52,756 nt of DNA from an uncultured Hungatella sp. (GCA_947066955.1 CAMTAF010000010.1:1-52756); one strand, 5' to 3'; shown: positions 34,901-43,688, counted from the first letter of the stretch. Notes: a model not told the origin generated them from the sequence alone. A program made the numbers and translations.

Positions 34901-35666
34901 TCTCAGTCTGGCCAGTGCGGTATCTTGGGTTGCCCGGGTCTCCTCCGGAGAGAACCTGGTCCAGACTTCCCTCATCGTTCATCTGGCTGCCGTCAAGACG
35001 GCCCTCGCCGTAGATCATGATGTTCTCTTTGTCAGCAGCGTAGAGCATGCTGTTGGCAAAATAGGTGTGTCCGCCATCCTGAAGGCCGGCGTAGATGTTT
35101 ACTTCCGGCTGCAAGTAGTTGCCCGGCTCCCCGTCGTCATAGAAATCCTCTGCCTCTGAGGTGACATTGCCGGACCGGTCATACATGGTGGTCTTGGCTG
35201 CCTGAAGAACCGCGCCTTCCTCTAAGTAGATGTTCACGTTGCTCTCCAGCTCAATGGTGTAGACGCGGAAGGTTCCCGCCGGAACCACGATCTCGCCGCC
35301 GTCCACGGCTAAGGACTGGATGGCCTCGTTGATGGCTTTGGTGTTCTCGACAGCATGGGTATCCTCGTCGTCAGCCGTCCTTCTCTCCAGGGCAACGGCG
35401 CCGAAATCCTCGATGTTGACCCGGTTGTCGTCCTTAGCTAAAGCGCCCTTGGTGACCGTGGCGCCGGTGGCCAGTTTGACGCCCTTGTACTCGGTCTTGC
35501 CGGACAGATCAATGTAATTTGCTCCCTTAAGTCCAAGGCTCTCTGACGCCAGGCCGCTTGCGCCGTAGGCGGGCATCATAACTGTGCCTGCTGCCAGGGC
35601 TACGGTAAGACACCCGGCCAGACGCCGTCTGAACTTCCGCGGGAGATTTCCTAAAAACTGTGTCAT
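31956..35666 (-). CDS. Large secreted GH28-type pectinase with Ig-like and wall-binding repeats
   Basis: About 1236 aa. Signal peptide (RKFRRRLAG, hydrophobic core, AYGAS at about residue 35). A beta-helix of the GH28/pectate lyase superfamily fold follows: the N-terminal FGAVALERR...NTKAINEAIQSL, VVPAGTFRV, then the active-site region DTNRDAFNID and LTDDAIVFK (the conserved Asp cluster; NRD replaces the usual NTD). An Ig-like domain (about 895-1000, WTAPKAGIYNVTFVAYDG), a Gly/Ser linker and C-terminal aromatic repeats (GWWYERADGTYPAATW, CWYYFNASGYCVGGW, ending DANGAWIQ) anchor it to the wall. Probably cleaves galacturonan. ATG 35666 has SD AGAGGG; ATG 35687 has none. Next to a sensing operon that may regulate it. 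Confidence 0.82.
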   Translation of the reverse strand: MTQFLGNLPRKFRRRLAGCLTVALAAGTVMMPAYGASGLASESLGLKGANYIDLSGKTEYKGVKLATGATVTKGALAKDDNRVNIEDFGAVALERRTADDEDTHAVENTKAINEAIQSLAVDGGEIVVPAGTFRVYTIELESNVNIYLEEGAVLQAAKTTMYDRSGNVTSEAEDFYDDGEPGNYLQPEVNIYAGLQDGGHTYFANSMLYAADKENIMIYGEGRLDGSQMNDEGSLDQVLSGGDPGNPRYRTGQTETWYGNKAIALLRCENVVLSDFDILNGGHFAIIMEGTKNMLVDNMVVDTNRDAFNIDCGQDVTIQNSHFNSLTDDAIVFKASYGAGKMMPVQNCLVKNCIVSGYDAGSVLAGTYTTDKQVATDLCGPTARIKFGTESTCGYNTVTIDGVKFQRSRGFCLESVDGSAIHDIIMVNAEMDTISSSPVYIRIGNRGRYPVTGNSTEPLVNAANNVRLTNSGWVLPLNSEDSEYEWTEYPIKQYFPAYNWQRNAVEMSNGTKIELVNQEEPALLNENNYFEAEDGTLYEYKWDAQAHEYVVNYDKKIKTATDSDADKASASNAQVDERYYYGDAVGYSGLATAYNIYVGNVKITNVDPRYPITLTGLVDSKIKNVTFEDIDVTYRGGLRMQDAVEQQLVQTSWEYTQYMTAPAKQTLHWLSNTFFSKRASLLPRVIWDDSKEEWVDEPYNVPEMQEQYPEPSNFGILPAYGMYARHVDGLQLKNVTFGFEIEDERHAVVLDDCQDVSFDSFQADVKDDVKPVAQISNEYKRKSGFEYVPNQPYFSTQCKNITGLKAEDVYTHTVKAPEPSTPKDSLYDKETVASVATGYEYGDNVWTYNGEDFDLPVTVHRPFFSDVDQEFTKVTEGQDVKFTVEARNPAAEREGERDQAASDATLEYSVKNLPAGAKFDPATKEFTWTAPKAGIYNVTFVAYDGVLPVTKTVKIEVGEFAKLVDNAEEYLTKELEKVPVRPTNVTGTVTEETAKQALMDRIQDIIANFNAETGLSLNFESLEKVEYKPPVNGTRENPTGEDGYIKANAVLSYSAQADGSADPAQANVSLKAATINPDTDKGTVSIPVELIIKATRYSSRGGGSGSGSGSSGSSSSNRAAAGSWKSDANGWWYERADGTYPAATWESLEWNGQSCWYYFNASGYCVGGWFTDSNGSTYYLHNQHDGNFGRMYTGWNEIDGKSYYFEPTAGQDQGHLYRDTTTPDGYKVDANGAWIQ

Positions 35667-36356
35667 ATTAACCCTCTTTCCCATCATTTCAAAATGATAT
35701 TTTTGTTAGCCCGCTCCGGGGCTGTAATCCTTACCCTAATCCTCCTTTCTGTCTTACAGGGCCTTTGCATGGGACGCACATAGGAACCTCTATCGCCGGG
35801 TATGTAAAAATACATAGTTATTCGGTCAAAAATGATAAAAATTATTATCAGATTTATCCTGAATCGCGTTTTTGAAACCGGAGATATTTGTTAAAATGCT
35901 TTATGCAAACCGCCCATTCTTACTTTTTATTATATACTTTAGTCATATTGTTATATATAGTAATTTTATGAGATTCTTAGTAACTTTTTGATAGTGCCTG
36001 CGCCGGGGCGGCGTGTGTGGGCCGCCATGACCTCTGGATGAGGAGGAAAAAAGGGGGTGAAGGCCCCTTTCCTGACGGAAGCGCAGTGGATATGGGGCTT
36101 GTTCTCTTTTGGGTTATTTTACCATATTTGATGGTTTTACTCAATGCTTGCGGCAAAGCGGGGTGTGATGTAGGCATTTTGTAGCTCATTTAACATTTTG
36201 CAAACAATTCTTAAACGGGACAATGGTTTTAGCAGGCGCCCTGGTCATAGCCGGGGTTTTTCTGTGCATTGCCGTCATAAAAATCCTCAAAATTTTATGC
36301 TTATCTGCGGATTTGGGGGAGAAATCGCAGCAGTATAAATTTTTTGTGAAAAAATA
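35667..36356. other. 690-bp intergenic region with a structured-looking GH28 leader
   Basis: Nearest the GH28 gene, minus-strand CCCTGTAA and TTACAGCC (about 35723-35763) can pair around an SD-rich loop, followed by GCCCCGGAGCGGGC; I recognise no riboswitch class. The middle (35860-35990) is AT-rich. A GC-rich block of short hairpins lies at 35995-36110 and no credible gene is visible. Two short plus- and minus-strand frames near 36000-36400 look spurious. Confidence 0.4.
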
Positions 36357-36385
36357 TTGCACAAAAAATATAGACATGGTATACT
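36357..36385 (+). promoter_or_regulatory. Promoter of RloAB pair 1
   Basis: TTGCAC (36357-36362), 17 bases, TATACT (36380-36385), with an SD (TGGAGGG) before ATG 36423. Confidence 0.75.
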
Positions 36386-36422
36386 ATAGCTTACAAGAAG
36401 ATTAATCCTGGAGGGAATCAGC

Positions 36423-37700
36423 ATGTTAATAGAATTAAGAGCAAAAAACTGTTTTTCATTTTCAGATCAGATTATATTTTCTGCAAAAGCTGATATGAGA
36501 AATAAAAAGTTCTCATCTAATGTTCATACCGAAAATAATTTTCATATTTTGAAAACATTAGGAATCTACGGACCAAACAATGCGGGTAAAACATGTCTGG
36601 TAAAATGTATCCGCAGTGCCAAGAACATTTTATTAAACCAGAAACCCTGTATTATGCCAAATATTTTTCAGGAAAGTAGAATATGTCAGCTGGGTATTAC
36701 ATTTTTGGAAGAAGGCAGAGAGTTTGTCTATGATTTCTGGTATGATGATAAAAATGGCGAATATCCCTATGAGAAGTTTGCTGAAATCACAAAAGATCAG
36801 TATGGAAACGAAAAGGAAAATATATGGCTTTTAAAAGATATTATTAATGGAAACTGTCAATATAGTGATGAAAATCTTTTGAAAATGATGCCTCTTATGT
36901 CCCAGAGTAATCTGCTTTTTTATCTGGTAGATGCCAGCAAATTCCAGCAGTTGGCGGAAATGAAGCGGATTGTCACGAAGTTTGCGTCAAAGATTGATAT
37001 TGTCAACATGAATAATATTCCTTTAAAGCATACCATCAAGCTTATGAAAAACAAAAATGATCTTCAAAGAAAAGTTGTGGAGTTTATCAAGAATTCAGAT
37101 CTCTATATGGATGACTTTGAATATGTGGACATGGATGAGATTCGTGTAAAAATGGACGCTGATGAGGAAAAACCAGAGGAAAAGGCGCTTGATATTCCAG
37201 AGCAGATCATAGACCAGATTCGATTGGTTTCAGTCTATAAGGGGATTGCGGTTCCCAGTATACTCTTTGACTCTACAGGTACAAAAAAAATTGCTGCTCT
37301 TGCAAGCTATATCATAGAAGGAATTGAACAAGGCAGAATTCTCGTTGTGGATGAGCTGGACAGCAGTATTCACTTTAAACTGACCAGAGCAATTGTTGCC
37401 ATGTTTAATAATGAGCTGAATACCAATGCACAGATGATATTCACTGTACATGATATCAACTTGATGGACTGCAAAAAAATGTTCCGAAAAGAACAGATAT
37501 GGTTTGTTCATAAGGATGAGAAAGGCATTTATGTGTATTCCCTGGCAGAGTTTACAGCACAACAGGGAGTACGGGACACTACGGATATTGTGGAAAAATA
37601 TCGAAAAGGAGTATTGGGCGCTCTGCCAGACCCTGAATTGATTCGTTCCTTGTTAAGTCTCAAGGGGAATCGAGGGGAGGTGCCAGCTGATGGCGAATAA
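36423..37700 (+). CDS. RloA/AbiLi-like AAA ATPase of defence pair 1
   Basis: A 425 aa protein. N-terminal MLIELRAKNCFSFSDQ and Walker A GIYGPNNAGKTCLV (about residues 47-60), a long central insert, then the ABC/SMC-like C-terminus with Walker B ILVVDELDSSIHFKL and the conserved VHDINLMD His switch. This is the AAA_15/21 group of RloA, AbiLi and OLD-like ATPases. It pairs with the RloB-like nuclease, which overlaps it by 11 bases. Base composition is AT-rich compared with flanking genes, suggesting horizontal gain. Expected role: phage sensing that licenses the TOPRIM-like partner. Confidence 0.85.
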   Translation: MLIELRAKNCFSFSDQIIFSAKADMRNKKFSSNVHTENNFHILKTLGIYGPNNAGKTCLVKCIRSAKNILLNQKPCIMPNIFQESRICQLGITFLEEGREFVYDFWYDDKNGEYPYEKFAEITKDQYGNEKENIWLLKDIINGNCQYSDENLLKMMPLMSQSNLLFYLVDASKFQQLAEMKRIVTKFASKIDIVNMNNIPLKHTIKLMKNKNDLQRKVVEFIKNSDLYMDDFEYVDMDEIRVKMDADEEKPEEKALDIPEQIIDQIRLVSVYKGIAVPSILFDSTGTKKIAALASYIIEGIEQGRILVVDELDSSIHFKLTRAIVAMFNNELNTNAQMIFTVHDINLMDCKKMFRKEQIWFVHKDEKGIYVYSLAEFTAQQGVRDTTDIVEKYRKGVLGALPDPELIRSLLSLKGNRGEVPADGE

Positions 37701-38322
37701 GCTTCCTCAGATTTTTACAGGCAGTAAGATATGTATTATATGTGAGGGGGATGAAGAATATGAATATTTAGAAAGATTGATATCCTTAGATGTATGGAGT
37801 AAAAAGTATCTTTTCCAGCTGGAGAACGCCGAAGGAAATGGGAATATTCCGGCGCGGTATCAAGACAAGTTTCAAAACAGTTCATACGATCTAGTTTTAG
37901 TATTCTGCGATACAGATAAAAAGCCTTATGAGCAGTACGCAGACATTAAACGAAAAATTAATGAATTTCACGGGGTTGAAAATATAGCAGACCAGATTGT
38001 TATCTATGGGAATCCATGCACCATGCAGATTATCATCGAGCATTGGGATGATGTGGTGCTTGGTTCTCACAAAAAGAAGAAAAATGCTCCCATTATTTTT
38101 AGTCTGACGGGTATAGAAAGATATAAGGGCAGAGCAGACCAGCGCCGGGAGCTATTCTCTAAGATCACTAAAGAAAATTATCAGGAAATGCAAGTGAGGA
38201 TTAAGAATCTGCCCTCTGATGATACAATAGAAGGAAGCACTAATTTTGGAAAATTTATTGAATATTTTTCGACAGATGACAGTAAGTGGATACAAATGAT
38301 CAATAAAGCTTTAGAAGGGTGA
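37690..38322 (+). CDS. RloB/AbiLii-like TOPRIM protein of defence pair 1
   Basis: A 210 aa protein. The TOPRIM-like pattern is visible: Glu in CIICEGDEEYEYLERL (about residue 19), DxD in LVFCDTDKKP (about 77-79), and NPCTMQIIIEHWDD in the position of the RloB NPCxE(Y/F)W block. Such proteins are the predicted nuclease effectors of RloAB/AbiL-type systems. ATG lies inside the end of the ATPase gene, so the two are coupled. It differs strongly from the second pair's RloB (48421-49278), so the pairs are not a recent duplication. Confidence 0.8.
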   Translation: MANKLPQIFTGSKICIICEGDEEYEYLERLISLDVWSKKYLFQLENAEGNGNIPARYQDKFQNSSYDLVLVFCDTDKKPYEQYADIKRKINEFHGVENIADQIVIYGNPCTMQIIIEHWDDVVLGSHKKKKNAPIIFSLTGIERYKGRADQRRELFSKITKENYQEMQVRIKNLPSDDTIEGSTNFGKFIEYFSTDDSKWIQMINKALEG

Positions 38323-38569
38323 ATATCATGAAACAACCCTGTCTCAAAGGCAGAGCAGTTTTGGACATAAAACAGCACTATAATCCAAGGCTGGGCCACC
38401 AAGAGGGAACGGGGAAACACCTACAAGCTGGGAGCCGGCACATGGGCGGACGGGAGCTCTATAGTAAAAAAGTATGGAAATCTATTACATATAGATATTT
38501 GACACTTATCAGCCATGATACTATACTTTTGAGTGTAAGGAACCTCGGAATGGAAAGGAGAATATGGTT

Positions 38570-39421
38570 ATGAAGACAATCGTGAACAAAACTTTTGATA
38601 TGGAGCGCGCGTTATATGGAAGTCAGGGGATTGCCCTTAGAAATTGCAGTTTTGACGGCCCGACGGACGGGGAGAGCGCTTTGAAGGAAAGCAGGAATAT
38701 CCAGGTTCAGGACTGCTTTTTTAACTTGAGATACCCCTTCTGGCATGACAGGGGCCTTAAGATCACCGGTTCCCAGATGACGGAGCTTTGCCGCGCGGCG
38801 CTGTGGTATTCGGAGGATATTGAGATCACGGACAGCAAGCTTCACGGGATTAAGGCCCTCCGGGAGTGCGGCCGCGTGAACATGAGGGGCTGTGACGTGA
38901 TTTCGCCGGAATTCGGCTGGTCGGTTCGGGATGTGAGGATGAAGGACTGCAGGGTGGAGAGTGAATATTTCATGATGCGTTCGGATCATTTGCGGTTTGA
39001 CCATGTCTCGATGAAGGGGAAATATTCGTTCCAGTATATTGAGGATTCTGTGTTCGAGAACTGTGATTTTGACACAAAGGACGCTTTCTGGCACGCGAAA
39101 AATGTGGTGGTGCGGAACAGTACCATCAAGGGAGAGTACCTGGCCTGGTACTGTGAGAATGTGACTTTTGAGAACTGCCGGATTATCGGGACCCAGCCTT
39201 TGTGTTACTGCAAGAATTTAAAGCTGATCAACTGTGAGATGATTGACACGGACCTGGCTTTTGAGAGATCAGAGGTGGAGGCCACGGTGACAACCAAAGT
39301 GGTGAGTATCAAGAATCCTCTGTCCGGCCATATCTATGTGCCCTGCGCGGGAGAGGTGATCCAGGATGATGAGGCATGCCATGGGGAGATTCTCATGGAG
39401 ATGGGATGCTGCTGCGCGTAG
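38570..39421 (+). CDS. DUF3737 right-handed beta-helix protein
   Basis: A 283 aa protein made of repeated short beta-strand turns with periodic Asn/Cys-containing motifs (GIALRNCSFDG, NIQVQDCFFNL, DSVFENCDFD, NVTFENCRIIG), typical of DUF3737 pectate-lyase-like helices. No signal peptide and no catalytic cluster identified; function unknown. ATG 38570 has SD AAGGAG at nine bases; the ATG six bases upstream is too close to it. The 250 bp before it contains a frame following RloB (38328) that I cannot assign. Confidence 0.82.
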   Translation: MKTIVNKTFDMERALYGSQGIALRNCSFDGPTDGESALKESRNIQVQDCFFNLRYPFWHDRGLKITGSQMTELCRAALWYSEDIEITDSKLHGIKALRECGRVNMRGCDVISPEFGWSVRDVRMKDCRVESEYFMMRSDHLRFDHVSMKGKYSFQYIEDSVFENCDFDTKDAFWHAKNVVVRNSTIKGEYLAWYCENVTFENCRIIGTQPLCYCKNLKLINCEMIDTDLAFERSEVEATVTTKVVSIKNPLSGHIYVPCAGEVIQDDEACHGEILMEMGCCCA

Positions 39422-39564
39422 CGGCGGAGAGACGGTTTTGGGCAGTGGGGATATGGGGAGCTGTTGGGGAAGATTTTCGCAGAAAGTTTTCGTGGAAGCT
39501 GTGGAGTGATGAGAAGCCGGACGGGCCAGTGAGTCTGGCGGGGCGATGAGAGGAGACGGAAAGG

Positions 39565-40920
39565 ATGGAAGGGACACAGAAGGAAAATATTATGGGAACT
39601 CAGAGAATGAGCAGGTTAATCCTGATGACAGGGATCCCTTTGATGATCAGTCTGTTTATCAATTCTTTATACAATTTTGTGGATTCCATGTTTGTTTCCC
39701 GGATTTCCGAGGATGCGCTGACGGCCCTCTCCCTTGCGGCGCCGGTTCAGCTTCTCGTGTCTTCTCTGGGCCTTGGGAATGCGGTGGGGCTGAACGCGGT
39801 GATCTCCAGGGCTCTTGGGAGAAAGGATCCGGGCGAGGTGAGAAAGGCGGCGGACGCGGCAATCTTTATCGCCCTGTGCTCCTGGGGCGTGATCGCGGTA
39901 ATGTGTCTGCTGTTTGTGAGAAATTATTTTCAGTGGCAGTCCGGAGGAAACCAGGTGATCGCGGACTACGGCGTGGATTATCTGACAGTGTGCATGCTGT
40001 TTTCTTTCGGGCAGATGGGGCAGTGGGTTTTTGATAGGTTTGTCATTGCCAGCGGACGCTCGGGGCTGTTTTTGTTTACCTTGTCGGCGGCGTCTGTGAC
40101 CAATCTGATTCTTGATCCCATCTTTATCTTCGGCTGGTTTGGCTTTCCCAGGATGGAGACGCTGGGCGCCGCCGTTGCCACGGTGATCGGGCAGATCGTG
40201 GGAATGGCTGCCGGGATCGTGATCAACCGGAGGTGGAATCAGGAGATTCCCTTTGGATTTACCCTCCGCCCCCATATGGGGAGCGTGGCTATGATTCTGA
40301 AGGTGGGTCTGCCCTCCACCCTGGTGCAGGTGCTGACGTCTTTTGTGGGGATCTTGATGAATTCGATTCTTCTGGGGTTTTCCACCACAGCGGTAGCGGT
40401 GTACGGCATATGCGCCCGCATTTTTAACATCTGTACCGTAGGGGTTCACGGGATCAATAACGGGCTGATTCCGGTTGTGGCCTACAACTACGGGGCAGGG
40501 AACAAAGGGCGGATCACAGAGGGGGTCAAGTGGGCCATGGTGTACGGAGCCCTGTTGTATCTGGCGTTTTTCGGCGTGCTGGAGCTTGCGCCGGCCATGG
40601 TGCTTCGGATTTTTGACGCGTCTGAGTTTATGCTTAAGATCGGAACCCCGGCGCTGCGGATCCTGGCAATGTCCTGTTTTTTGTCCATCCCCGGCCTTGT
40701 GCTGTCAGCGGGCCTCCAGGGCTTATCCATGGGAATGAGCAGCATGGTCATCACCATGACCAGGCAGGCCATTCTGCCTCTCGCGTTTACCGTGATTTTA
40801 AGCAGGTTTGGGAATCTGGATATCCTGTGGACCGGATTTCTGGCCGCGGAAGCGGCGGGGATCCCTCTGGCAGTGGTTTTGTGGAAAATGAGGCTGGCAA
40901 AAATAGGAATTCCATTATAA
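39565..40920 (+). CDS. MATE-family multidrug/sodium antiporter
   Basis: A 451 aa protein with about 12 membrane helices in two halves, and MATE signatures such as GIPLMISLFINSLYNFVDSM, VSRISEDALTALSLAAP and GINNGLIPVVAYNYGAG. A DinF/NorM-type exporter coupling Na+ or H+ to drug or metabolite efflux. SD GGAAAGG before the ATG. Its stop overlaps the convergent ATPase gene (TTATAA at 40915-40920). Confidence 0.93.
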   Translation: MEGTQKENIMGTQRMSRLILMTGIPLMISLFINSLYNFVDSMFVSRISEDALTALSLAAPVQLLVSSLGLGNAVGLNAVISRALGRKDPGEVRKAADAAIFIALCSWGVIAVMCLLFVRNYFQWQSGGNQVIADYGVDYLTVCMLFSFGQMGQWVFDRFVIASGRSGLFLFTLSAASVTNLILDPIFIFGWFGFPRMETLGAAVATVIGQIVGMAAGIVINRRWNQEIPFGFTLRPHMGSVAMILKVGLPSTLVQVLTSFVGILMNSILLGFSTTAVAVYGICARIFNICTVGVHGINNGLIPVVAYNYGAGNKGRITEGVKWAMVYGALLYLAFFGVLELAPAMVLRIFDASEFMLKIGTPALRILAMSCFLSIPGLVLSAGLQGLSMGMSSMVITMTRQAILPLAFTVILSRFGNLDILWTGFLAAEAAGIPLAVVLWKMRLAKIGIPL

Positions 40921-42210
40921 ATCCATCGCGTCGGGATTCAACAGGAACTCGTAAAGGCCCAAATGCAGGATACCATCCTCATCAATCCACGGCTTCATCC
41001 CGCTCTTTGTGACAATGATCTTCCGGAAAAAGTCCCTGACGCCAAGCAACGGCCGAAGTTCTGTCTTTTCCTTCTGAGCATCTCCAAGGCTTAAGACAGA
41101 CTGGATATAGTACTTTTTTCTTCCCTTATTAACAACAAAATCAATCTCACAACTGATTTTCTTCCTTTTCCCTTCTGCGTTTGTCTCAAAAATATCAACG
41201 ACGCCTACATCCACCGAATATCCCCTGCAGACCAGCTCGTTGTAGATGATGTTCTCCATGATATGCGTCTCCTCCTGCTGCCGGAGGTTCAGCCGCACGT
41301 TCCGAAGCCCGATGTCGCTGCAGTAATATTTCGACGGATAAGAGAAATATTTCTTTCCTTTCACGTCATAGCGTTTGGACTGACGGAACAGAAAGGATTC
41401 GGAAAGATAGGTCAGATAGCTGGCAATGGTTCCGCTGTCCACCTTGATCCCCTTGACCGTCCGCAAGGTATTTGCTATCTTCGTAGCATTAGTAAGGGAG
41501 CCTACGGAAGAACACAGGTCATCCGTTAATTCACTCAAAACCTCCGGAAGCCCGATCTGATACCGCTCAATGATATCTTTAAAATAGACTTCCTCAAAGA
41601 GTGAGGACAGATATTTGAATTTGTCATCCTCTGTCTTCCGGAACAGCACCAGCGGCATACCGCCGTACAGGGCGTATTCCTCATAGGCTTCTGCCTTGTC
41701 TCCTCCTGCGTAGCCGTAGTATTCCCTGAAAGAAAGAGGATAGACTTCAACCGAATCCCCACGGCCCCGAAAAGCGGTCATCACATCCTTAGAGAGCATT
41801 TTAGAATTACTTTCGGTCACATAGATATCCACATTGCGAAGCCTTTGCAGGCCGTTGAGAACATTATATAGGTGAATACTCTCCGGGTTCTTAAGTTCCT
41901 CCCGGGAAATCGCATACTGCACCTCATCAATGAAGATATAGAACATGCCTTCCTGGTCCGTGACCTTGGACCGGATATACTTTGACAACTGGGACGGGTC
42001 CCGGTACGCTATATTCAGATCGTCATCCAGAGCAATGGTTATGATATGGTCCTCCGGAACCCCATCCCCAAGCAGGTAATCATAAAACAAATTAAAAAGC
42101 AAAAAACTTTTGCCGCAGCGGCGAATCCCCGTAATGACCTTGATGAGTCCGTTCTCTCTCCGGTTAATCAGCTGCTCCAGATAACTGTCTCTTCTAATAT
42201 AGTTTTCCAT
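40915..42210 (-). CDS. DUF4143-type AAA ATPase
   Basis: A 431 aa protein. N-terminal AAA: IKVITGIRRCGKSFLL (Walker A, about 22-37), FYIFIDEVQY (Walker B), YVTESNSKMLS sensor region and LSFREYYGY. The C-terminal DUF4143 restriction-like domain has the LSESFLFRQSKRYDVKGKKY and CEIDFVV...YIQSV segments of a PD-(D/E)xK-like fold. These are common accessory ATPases whose role is unknown, possibly defence or transposon-like. SD AAGGAGG before ATG 42210. Confidence 0.88.
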   Translation of the reverse strand: MENYIRRDSYLEQLINRRENGLIKVITGIRRCGKSFLLFNLFYDYLLGDGVPEDHIITIALDDDLNIAYRDPSQLSKYIRSKVTDQEGMFYIFIDEVQYAISREELKNPESIHLYNVLNGLQRLRNVDIYVTESNSKMLSKDVMTAFRGRGDSVEVYPLSFREYYGYAGGDKAEAYEEYALYGGMPLVLFRKTEDDKFKYLSSLFEEVYFKDIIERYQIGLPEVLSELTDDLCSSVGSLTNATKIANTLRTVKGIKVDSGTIASYLTYLSESFLFRQSKRYDVKGKKYFSYPSKYYCSDIGLRNVRLNLRQQEETHIMENIIYNELVCRGYSVDVGVVDIFETNAEGKRKKISCEIDFVVNKGRKKYYIQSVLSLGDAQKEKTELRPLLGVRDFFRKIIVTKSGMKPWIDEDGILHLGLYEFLLNPDAMDL

Positions 42211-42428
42211 ACTCGGCCTCCTTCTCATTCGGAATTATAGTGCATTGCACTAAAGTTCTGATTCTATTATACCTAATTCGTCTTTTGAAATCAATCTCTT
42301 TCATATTCCCGTTGAAAACAGAGGAAAGGAACCTTCCGGTAACTTAGGTTACAAAAAAGTGCGTACTTTCTTTCTGCCAGAACATCCGATAAAATGAGAT
42401 CAACAGACTATTTAGGGAGGTGCGCTTG

Positions 42429-43331
42429 ATGTTTACAGCGAAGATGGCTTTGAAGCCCCAGGGTATTGATAGAGACAGAGTAAAAGAGCTGAGGGAGAAA
42501 CTGGACTCAGCGGAGGCCGTTGTGATCGGAGCCGGGGCCGGGCTTTCCACATCAGCGGGATTTGCCTATACGGGGCAGCGGTTCCGGAAATATTTTTCAG
42601 ACTTTATTGACAGATATGGGTTTCAAGATATGTACTCCGGAGGATTTTATCCCTTCAGGACGCCAGAAGAACACTGGGCATACTGGTCAAGGTATATTTA
42701 TGTCAACCGATACATGGACCCGCCCAAACCTGTGTACGAGAACCTGCTTGAGCTGGTGAAAGACAAAGATTACTACGTGATCACCACCAACGTGGACCAC
42801 TGTTTTCAGAAAGCGGGGTTTGACAAAAAGCGGCTGTTTTACACCCAGGGAGATTACGGCCTGCTCCAGTGCAGCGAACCCTGCTGTCAGGAGACATTTG
42901 ATAACCGGGAAATGATCCGCGAGATGGTGGAACGGCAGAAGAATATGAGGATACCAAAAGAATTGCTGCCAGTGTGCCCCCACTGCGGAAAGCCCCTGAC
43001 CATGAACCTGCGCAGTGACGACCGCTTTGTGGAGGACGAAGGATGGCACAGGGCGGCAGAGAGATACGGGGATTTTATACGCACAAGGAAGGATGGGGAG
43101 ATTCTGTTTCTGGAGCTTGGGGTTGGTTATAATACGCCGGGGATTATCAAGTATCCGTTTTGGCAGATGACGGCGGGGAATCCGAAGGCGACTTATGTCT
43201 GCGTAAATTATGGAGAAGCCGTTGCGCCGGAGGAAATTAAGGATAGATCCATTTGTATTCATGGGGATATCGCGGAAGTGTTAAAGCAGCTTAAGGATTC
43301 GAATGCTCAAAATTGCTTTAGTATGTCATGA
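42429..43331 (+). CDS. Sirtuin-family protein, class M-like, lacking the catalytic His
   Basis: About 300 aa. NAD-binding VVIGAGAGLSTSAGFAY, the TTNVDHCFQ motif and a zinc site with two Cys pairs (CSEPCC and CPHCG). Where typical sirtuins have His (LHG) this has TQGDY, as in the SirTM class, which ADP-ribosylates lipoylated GcvH-like partners; no macrodomain or GcvH-L gene is adjacent. ATG 42429 has SD AGGGAGG; the GTG at 42420 is within the SD. The stop overlaps an AbiEii-like remnant. Could also be a defence SIR2. Confidence 0.8.
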   Translation: MFTAKMALKPQGIDRDRVKELREKLDSAEAVVIGAGAGLSTSAGFAYTGQRFRKYFSDFIDRYGFQDMYSGGFYPFRTPEEHWAYWSRYIYVNRYMDPPKPVYENLLELVKDKDYYVITTNVDHCFQKAGFDKKRLFYTQGDYGLLQCSEPCCQETFDNREMIREMVERQKNMRIPKELLPVCPHCGKPLTMNLRSDDRFVEDEGWHRAAERYGDFIRTRKDGEILFLELGVGYNTPGIIKYPFWQMTAGNPKATYVCVNYGEAVAPEEIKDRSICIHGDIAEVLKQLKDSNAQNCFSMS

Positions 43332-43498
43332 TCTCCATAGAATGTGATGATGCTCTCAGGTATGATCTTGATGGAACAGAGCTGAAAGAAGCAATCAGAG
43401 AGACCTTTGAGCACAGGAAAACCGAATTTGATGATATATTTGCCTTTACTGATGACTTTGTAACAAGTAAGATCCATCGGAGCAGATGGAAGGCATGA
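43328..43498 (+). pseudogene. AbiEii-type nucleotidyltransferase remnant
   Basis: A 56-codon frame starting at the sirtuin stop (ATGA overlap). RYDLDGTELKEAIRETFEHR resembles the C-terminal region of AbiEii/AbiGii toxin-type nucleotidyltransferases (DLxxxxLxxAIxxTFxRR). The catalytic GSxxxD region is absent, so this is a fragment. Scattered frames continue to about 43585. Confidence 0.5.
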
Positions 43499-43688
43499 AG
43501 GTTACTGCTTCCAATAGTTTACAGTATCGGCAATGGGACAGAGTATGAAGCAAAGTGGGATCATGAGTTCCGGAGGTGGAAATAAGATAATTGGAATTTC
43601 AGGATTTTCTAAAGGAAGGGTGACTCATACGAGCCACTCATCCTTTCTGATTTTCTTTACATCCCAATACAGGCAGCCCTGGAATCCC

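Noticed and set aside
33429..35159. A 576-codon plus-strand open frame
   Set aside because: Antisense to the GH28 gene, which has a signal peptide, recognisable domains and an SD; the antisense frame is low in complexity and matches no family.
35688..35830. Lysine or c-di-GMP riboswitch before the pectinase gene
   Set aside because: Short matches such as GATAGAGG and ATGCAAAGG are present, but the conserved cores of these classes are missing.
38328..38573. Small gene after RloB pair 1
   Set aside because: The frame has a weak SD but no recognisable family and a composition suggesting a mixed-frame remnant; it overlaps the DUF3737 start.
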